Made by a program: the position numbers and the translations under genes
Origin: Verrucomicrobiales bacterium
GTDB taxonomy: Bacteria > Verrucomicrobiota > Verrucomicrobiia > Verrucomicrobiales > DEV007
Direction: 5' to 3'
Assembly: GCA_029213025.1 (NCBI GenBank)
Contig: JARGOZ010000061.1
Location: 1-36,941 of the forward strand
Length of the DNA: 36,941 bases
Shown: positions 33,066-36,941 of the stretch, piece by piece
How the letters are laid out: the number at the start of each line of letters is the position of its first letter
Position numbering within the stretch: the first letter of the stretch is position 1
Notes under the pieces: generated by a model
What the model saw: only the letters and a program-made list of their open reading frames with translations
Databases searched by the model: none
What the model was told of the DNA's origin: nothing

Positions 33066-35033
33066 CTATTTTGCCGCACTCAGTTTTTCTTTTGTTAACG
33101 CGGTTTCTTTATCAATCCCGAGAGCTTCTTTGACTTTACGATGCCAGGGGCGCAGACCGCGATCATTGGTAAACGCATATAGGCCCTCGTCCGGCCCGGC
33201 CCGGTCCCGATACTGAAGCAGCATCTCCTCACGCTGTTCACCGAGTTGATAAGCTCGCTTGAGAAGGGCATCACGAGCTGCCGGATCGTCGCGTTTCGGA
33301 GTGCCTGTGGGGTTAAAACTGCCAACTTTCACCCCGAGCAACTCCAGCTGCCGATACGCCTCGAGCAGCTCCAGCATGAGTTTGGTATAGTTGTGACCGT
33401 GCCTGTGAAAACCGATACGGTCCGCGTACTCACCATTCGGGACTTTCGCTTCAGCTTTCGCGAGATGCTTTTCAGCCTCCGCCACGGCAGATTCGGGAAT
33501 CAACCTCCGCCAGGCCCCGATTACATTTGCATACGCAATACCACTCGTATCGATCCGCCGGTCGCGCTTTGACCAGTTGTCATTAAGAGCCTGGTTATAG
33601 GATTCAAAAAAGGCCTCCATCTCGGTCGCTACCGGCCCGTAAGCAGATTTGAAAAATTCGTCCATCAGTCCATCGGTATCGCGGGATGGATCCCACAACA
33701 TTCGGGTCAGAGCCCAGTAGTTCGGTGCCATCGCTGAGAAGTTCTTACTGCCTTCACCATACGCCGCAACAAATCCCTGATCGTAAGCCTCGGCCAGATT
33801 CCTGATAATTTGGTCGTAATGCAGGAAATGCATATCGTGATAGTAATGATTCCCCCAGCCTTCACGGACAACCATCTTCGCTCCGGTCTTTTTCCAGCCC
33901 GCCACCTTTTCCCGCCACTCGGCGAGATTCTCCGAATCGCGATGAGCCGCACTCTGATACACAAATGACAAGTATAGATTCGGCTCGAGATTTGTAATTT
34001 TCACCGGCGGCTTGTTGTAATAGGTATAAGCAAACATGCCACAGGCTTTATCCGGGTTCACCTCCCCGACGCGACGCGCAACCTCGTTTGCATAAGTAAA
34101 GATGCGATCACTAAGCTGAGTGGTTTTACCATCATAACTGAGGACGCCGGGAACATCGAGTGCAGTGCAATTGTCGCACTGGCAAAAACCACCACCATCG
34201 CTCGGCGAGATATGCATAATCTGCTGCTTACCCTTGAGAACATGATCGACCATCCGGTTGATAACCTCAAGGTTCGTGGTACACATTTGAGGGGGGCGCC
34301 GTTTGCCGTTGACCAAAGCAAACCATTCGGGATGAGCCTTGAAGGTTTCGTCATTACGCAGATTAAATGCATCGAACCAGGAGTGACCGAAAACGGCTGA
34401 ACGAACCCAGGCCAACCGGTTGCGCCGCGCCCATTTGCGGGCTTCCTCATTAAAAATCTCAGTATGATAAATACCTGGATACCCCAGTGAGACGGATCGA
34501 ATCTCGAATGCCGGAGTTTTACGAATATCGAAATCAGGAATTGTGGCTTCCGGATTTTTCGGAACGGATTCTCCAAACTCTCCCGGCCAGAACCAATGCA
34601 CCCCGAGATAATCATCGAGCAAAGTATAGGTGGCCAGCATCGAACCCATAGGCACGTTGGCTGACAGCGGGCTGCCCGGACCATCGTGTCCTGCGAGCAC
34701 CAGACCGCCCGGCACCGTCTTGAGTAGATACTCCTCCATCTCCCAGGGCCCTGCGTCACGCCCAAGGGCCAGAGCCGCCGCTTTGTCACCGACGAAAAAA
34801 CTTTTCCCGGTCATTTTCGACAAACTAAACTGAGCAACCGACACCGTCTCCAGCTCGCGGTTTGTAACCCCACCCACATAATGAGCCAACTCCTCAGCGG
34901 CCTCTTTTTGCACGGGCAGCGCGTCGTCAGCCACCACAACGCGCACGTAGTCCAGCAAAGCTTCGTCCGCCGGCACCGGCACAATCCCAAAGTACAAAAG
35001 AATGACACATACGACCAGCCGAAGGATTGCCAT
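33066..35033 (-). CDS. exported DUF4838 protein, glycoside-hydrolase-like
   Basis: A 655-residue protein with a signal peptide (residues 1-22). Residues about 30-130 resemble the N-terminal domain of alpha-glucuronidases (VVVADDALPVQKEAAEELAHY). The central part (about 200-460) fits DUF4838: HPEWFALVNGKRR, CTTNLEVI, ISPSDGGGFCQCDNC, YANEVARRV and MVVREGWGNHYY. DUF4838 proteins are likely exported TIM-barrel glycosidases, but their substrate is not known. Catalytic acids cannot be assigned with certainty. The gap to the NlpC/P60-like gene is 85 bases, so joint transcription is possible. Confidence 0.85.
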   Translation of the reverse strand: MAILRLVVCVILLYFGIVPVPADEALLDYVRVVVADDALPVQKEAAEELAHYVGGVTNRELETVSVAQFSLSKMTGKSFFVGDKAAALALGRDAGPWEMEEYLLKTVPGGLVLAGHDGPGSPLSANVPMGSMLATYTLLDDYLGVHWFWPGEFGESVPKNPEATIPDFDIRKTPAFEIRSVSLGYPGIYHTEIFNEEARKWARRNRLAWVRSAVFGHSWFDAFNLRNDETFKAHPEWFALVNGKRRPPQMCTTNLEVINRMVDHVLKGKQQIMHISPSDGGGFCQCDNCTALDVPGVLSYDGKTTQLSDRIFTYANEVARRVGEVNPDKACGMFAYTYYNKPPVKITNLEPNLYLSFVYQSAAHRDSENLAEWREKVAGWKKTGAKMVVREGWGNHYYHDMHFLHYDQIIRNLAEAYDQGFVAAYGEGSKNFSAMAPNYWALTRMLWDPSRDTDGLMDEFFKSAYGPVATEMEAFFESYNQALNDNWSKRDRRIDTSGIAYANVIGAWRRLIPESAVAEAEKHLAKAEAKVPNGEYADRIGFHRHGHNYTKLMLELLEAYRQLELLGVKVGSFNPTGTPKRDDPAARDALLKRAYQLGEQREEMLLQYRDRAGPDEGLYAFTNDRGLRPWHRKVKEALGIDKETALTKEKLSAAK

Positions 35034-35453
35034 GGCTACGATATAAGCGCACGACTACGCCCGGAGCAAAGACTGAATCGCGTCGCGATTTCAAAGAAGA
35101 TTGGGATACGCCTGGCGACAGAATTCGTTTCTTTTCGTTTGCCGCCATTCTGCGAGGTCAGACACGTAGCACAGCGGGCACGGACCTCTTCGCGTAAATC
35201 GACGTGATTTTACTGCAAAGCCCTGAATTGGTGCCTCCGGATAGACTGGAGATCAACCATTCCCTACTTGAAAAGAATGAGTACAATGAATCTGGAAAAT
35301 TTCGCTGAGAAATCTCCTTTGTCCCAAAAAAATGATTTCGCACCGGAACAGTATTTTCGGATTTCCGGGGCGCCTTGTGTTCGATCATGCGGAGCAACAG
35401 GCATCCGACTCGCGTAAACTGATATAGCCGGACCACTGCTGCAAAGAGTGAAA
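35034..35453. other. intergenic region with one weak small ORF
   Basis: No supported gene. A plus-strand frame of 43 codons (35286-35417) starts with ATG and encodes MNLENFAEKSPLSQK and a Cys-containing end; a purine-rich stretch precedes it, but there is no family match. The promoter of the DUF4838 gene should lie near 35034-35120; I see no clear boxes. Confidence 0.4.
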
Positions 35454-35564
35454 TCAGCGGTTGCAGACTCCGCTGCGACATCCACCTGCGGAACAGCATG
35501 AGGTTACGGATGTCACCGTGGCGAAAGCAATCGCGATCACTGCGATCAGTTTAATCAGTTTCAT
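35454..35564 (-). CDS. 36-residue cysteine-rich exported peptide / small lipoprotein
   Basis: An ATG at 35564 opens a 36-codon frame ending in TGA. It encodes Lys-rich start MKLIKLIAVIAIAFATV, then TSVTSCC, and a short tail with two further cysteines (GGCRSGVCNR). The layout is that of a signal peptide with a lipobox-like VTSC, which would leave a mature peptide of about 13 residues with four cysteines. Codon use and the clean signal sequence argue for a real gene despite the size. No ribosome binding site is evident. It lies upstream of the DUF4838 gene, on the same strand, 420 bases away. Function unknown. Confidence 0.6.
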   Translation of the reverse strand: MKLIKLIAVIAIAFATVTSVTSCCSAGGCRSGVCNR

Positions 35565-35835
35565 ATGTATTAGTTTGGTTGTTTACAGCAGTTTCCCGAA
35601 TTGCCTGAACAAAAGACAATCCTTTCTGCATCCCCGTGAGACGATTCAGATTTGAACTTAGTTGGGGCTATTTTTAAAAAATCGCGCTCAGGTATCATTC
35701 CCAACCACTCACCGGGACCGAAGGGGAAATTCCGAATTCCCGGTTACAGTTGTTGACCATGTTCCCTCGCATCGATCACGGGATCTCAACGAACTTCCCA
35801 TTTTGGATTCAGGAAGCGAAACTCGGGGACGGAAC
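35565..35835. promoter_or_regulatory. divergent intergenic region, small peptide / zinc-PLC-like gene
   Basis: These 271 bases separate two divergent genes and should hold both promoters. The longer plus-strand frame beginning at 35662 continues into the next gene but has a poorly structured N-terminus, so I treat it as non-coding. No firm promoter motif was found. Confidence 0.35.
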
Positions 35836-36891
35836 ATGAGCGGAATTATCGGACACACCACCTACGCAATCCTCGCGGCGAAAGCGGCAGAGGCCAGAAA
35901 GCTGCCCGTCGCGGCTCTGATTCAGCGTCACCTTTCCAGTTATCTCGCGGGAGCTTACATCGGCTGCGACGTACAGACGATGCCGGCGGCCATCTGCATC
36001 GATACCGGTGCAGGCGTAGGACACGGCCCCGCCCCGATCGATAAAAGTCCAATCACAGGTGGCAAAGTGCGGCCTTTTACTCTGAAGTTTGGTGAGCAGG
36101 AAATCACCCCTCGAACGATTCACGATACTTTTTACGGTCGAGCCCACCTGATTCTGGGGTGGAAAAAAGGCGATGAACATCTGAAGATCCCTCTGTCAAA
36201 AATGCTCGACTATGTGGCCGATGTGGCCGGCGATGCGATCGAAATGTACGGCCCCGGCGAGCGCCCTCTCGCCTATGTGATGGGATGGTTCACCCACGTG
36301 GCAGGAGACGGTCTGATCAAATCCGTTCTCGATGGGATCAATCTCCAGCTGCTCGACGGGAAATACACCGCGAAAAACCGCCCCATTCAGGACCTTATTT
36401 CCTTCAACGAAATTGGCCTGGATGAACTGGGATTAAACTGGCCTGCTCTCCTTGACGATCTCGCCGCTTCTCCGGTCGAACCGGTTCAACTTCACTATAT
36501 GCGCTGCGCACAGCGGCGGGGCAGGCTGGGAGCCCATTTCGAAGACGGTTGGAAGCCGGAGCATGAGCCTCTCGTTCGCATCGTCCTGGCCGAAAATCGC
36601 AGGTACCAGCGGCAACGAAATCCGCGCCTGATTCAACAACTGACATTGAAAAAAGCAGCCAATAGTGAAAACGCATGCGACCCGGAATTGAGCCGCATAA
36701 CCGGGGGAATGACTTACCCCGAAATGAAACAAGCGGCGGAAAACGCCAATTTCCGTCACGCCCTTTGGCAGATGGGGGAAATCATCGCTGATCTCTTTGA
36801 AAAAATTACCAATCGCCAGGAGAAGCTCCAGGATCTCCCGGTGGGGAACAGTCCGGACTGGGAAGAGCTGACGAAAAAGTGGCTGAAATAG
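35836..36891 (+). CDS. conserved protein with zinc-dependent phospholipase C-like pattern
   Basis: A 351-residue protein without a signal peptide. Its N-terminus (MSGIIGHTTYAILAAKAAE) has an early histidine (His7) and is followed by a helical stretch with HLSSYLAGAYIGCDVQTMP. Near residue 154 is GWFTHVAGDGLIKS, giving His154 and Asp158 in HxxxD spacing. This helical layout with dispersed His and Asp recalls zinc-dependent phospholipase C / S1-P1 nuclease-type proteins, where such residues bind zinc. The match is a pattern only. GGGGAC and ACGGA lie upstream of the chosen ATG (35836). Substrate and cell location are uncertain. Confidence 0.65.
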   Translation: MSGIIGHTTYAILAAKAAEARKLPVAALIQRHLSSYLAGAYIGCDVQTMPAAICIDTGAGVGHGPAPIDKSPITGGKVRPFTLKFGEQEITPRTIHDTFYGRAHLILGWKKGDEHLKIPLSKMLDYVADVAGDAIEMYGPGERPLAYVMGWFTHVAGDGLIKSVLDGINLQLLDGKYTAKNRPIQDLISFNEIGLDELGLNWPALLDDLAASPVEPVQLHYMRCAQRRGRLGAHFEDGWKPEHEPLVRIVLAENRRYQRQRNPRLIQQLTLKKAANSENACDPELSRITGGMTYPEMKQAAENANFRHALWQMGEIIADLFEKITNRQEKLQDLPVGNSPDWEELTKKWLK

Positions 36892-36941
36892 AAGTTCAGC
36901 TCATAGTGTCGATCAAAGGTAGCGATATGGGTAGTGGGGGT

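Noticed and set aside
1..36941. tRNA, rRNA, CRISPR array, riboswitch or prophage
   Set aside because: I looked for cloverleaf-like segments, regularly spaced repeats and phage genes on both strands and found none that I could support.

Overview
The window looks like chromosomal DNA of a heterotrophic member of the Verrucomicrobiota (Planctomycetota is second choice). The reasons are a PSD1 cytochrome/DUF1501 gene pair, a DUF1080 protein, an HTHW-type ECF sigma factor beside a zinc-ribbon Ser/Thr kinase, a VPVFRYALERW-type envelope protein, LVIVD and PQQ-type propellers, and a DUF4838 protein. GC content is moderate. I see no rRNA, tRNA, CRISPR array, phage module or complete insertion sequence.

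Layout. 1-4.0 kb: a short GIY-YIG (T5orf172) remnant, a secreted caspase/FGE-fold fusion, an intergenic inverted repeat, and a DhnA-type class I aldolase, all on the plus strand. 4.3-17.2 kb: a long minus-strand block. Read in the direction of transcription it is PSD1 cytochrome, DUF1501, amidohydrolase A, amidohydrolase B (tightly packed or overlapping), then a frameshifted VHL-beta/zincin gene, a one-helix membrane protein, a Ser/Thr kinase, an ECF sigma factor, a sirtuin and a DUF1080 protein. 17.4-18.8 kb: a plus-strand pair of exported glycerophosphodiesterase and histidine phosphatase. 18.9-21.3 kb: an Rpn-nuclease tail fragment and a sodium:solute symporter. 21.4-25.1 kb: an ECF sigma / small membrane protein / large membrane protein operon, divergent from the VPVFRYALERW-type protein. 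25.1-35.0 kb: separate minus-strand genes for exported proteins, namely a PQQ propeller with an unusual N-terminus, an LVIVD propeller, a beta-helix, an NlpC/P60-like hydrolase and a DUF4838 protein. 35.4-36.9 kb: a 36-residue cysteine-rich exported peptide and a protein with a zinc-phospholipase-C-like pattern.

Working together: the PSD1/DUF1501/amidohydrolase operon is the clearest functional unit. It pairs an exported multi-CxxCH protein with two TIM-barrel hydrolase relatives, both of which have lost the canonical metal-binding HxH and Asp signatures. The two sigma-factor loci, each joined to membrane proteins, suggest envelope-sensing circuits. The beta-helix, DUF4838, DUF1080 and symporter genes fit degradation and uptake of polysaccharide-derived compounds. 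All family assignments come from reading motifs in the translations; no database search was possible.
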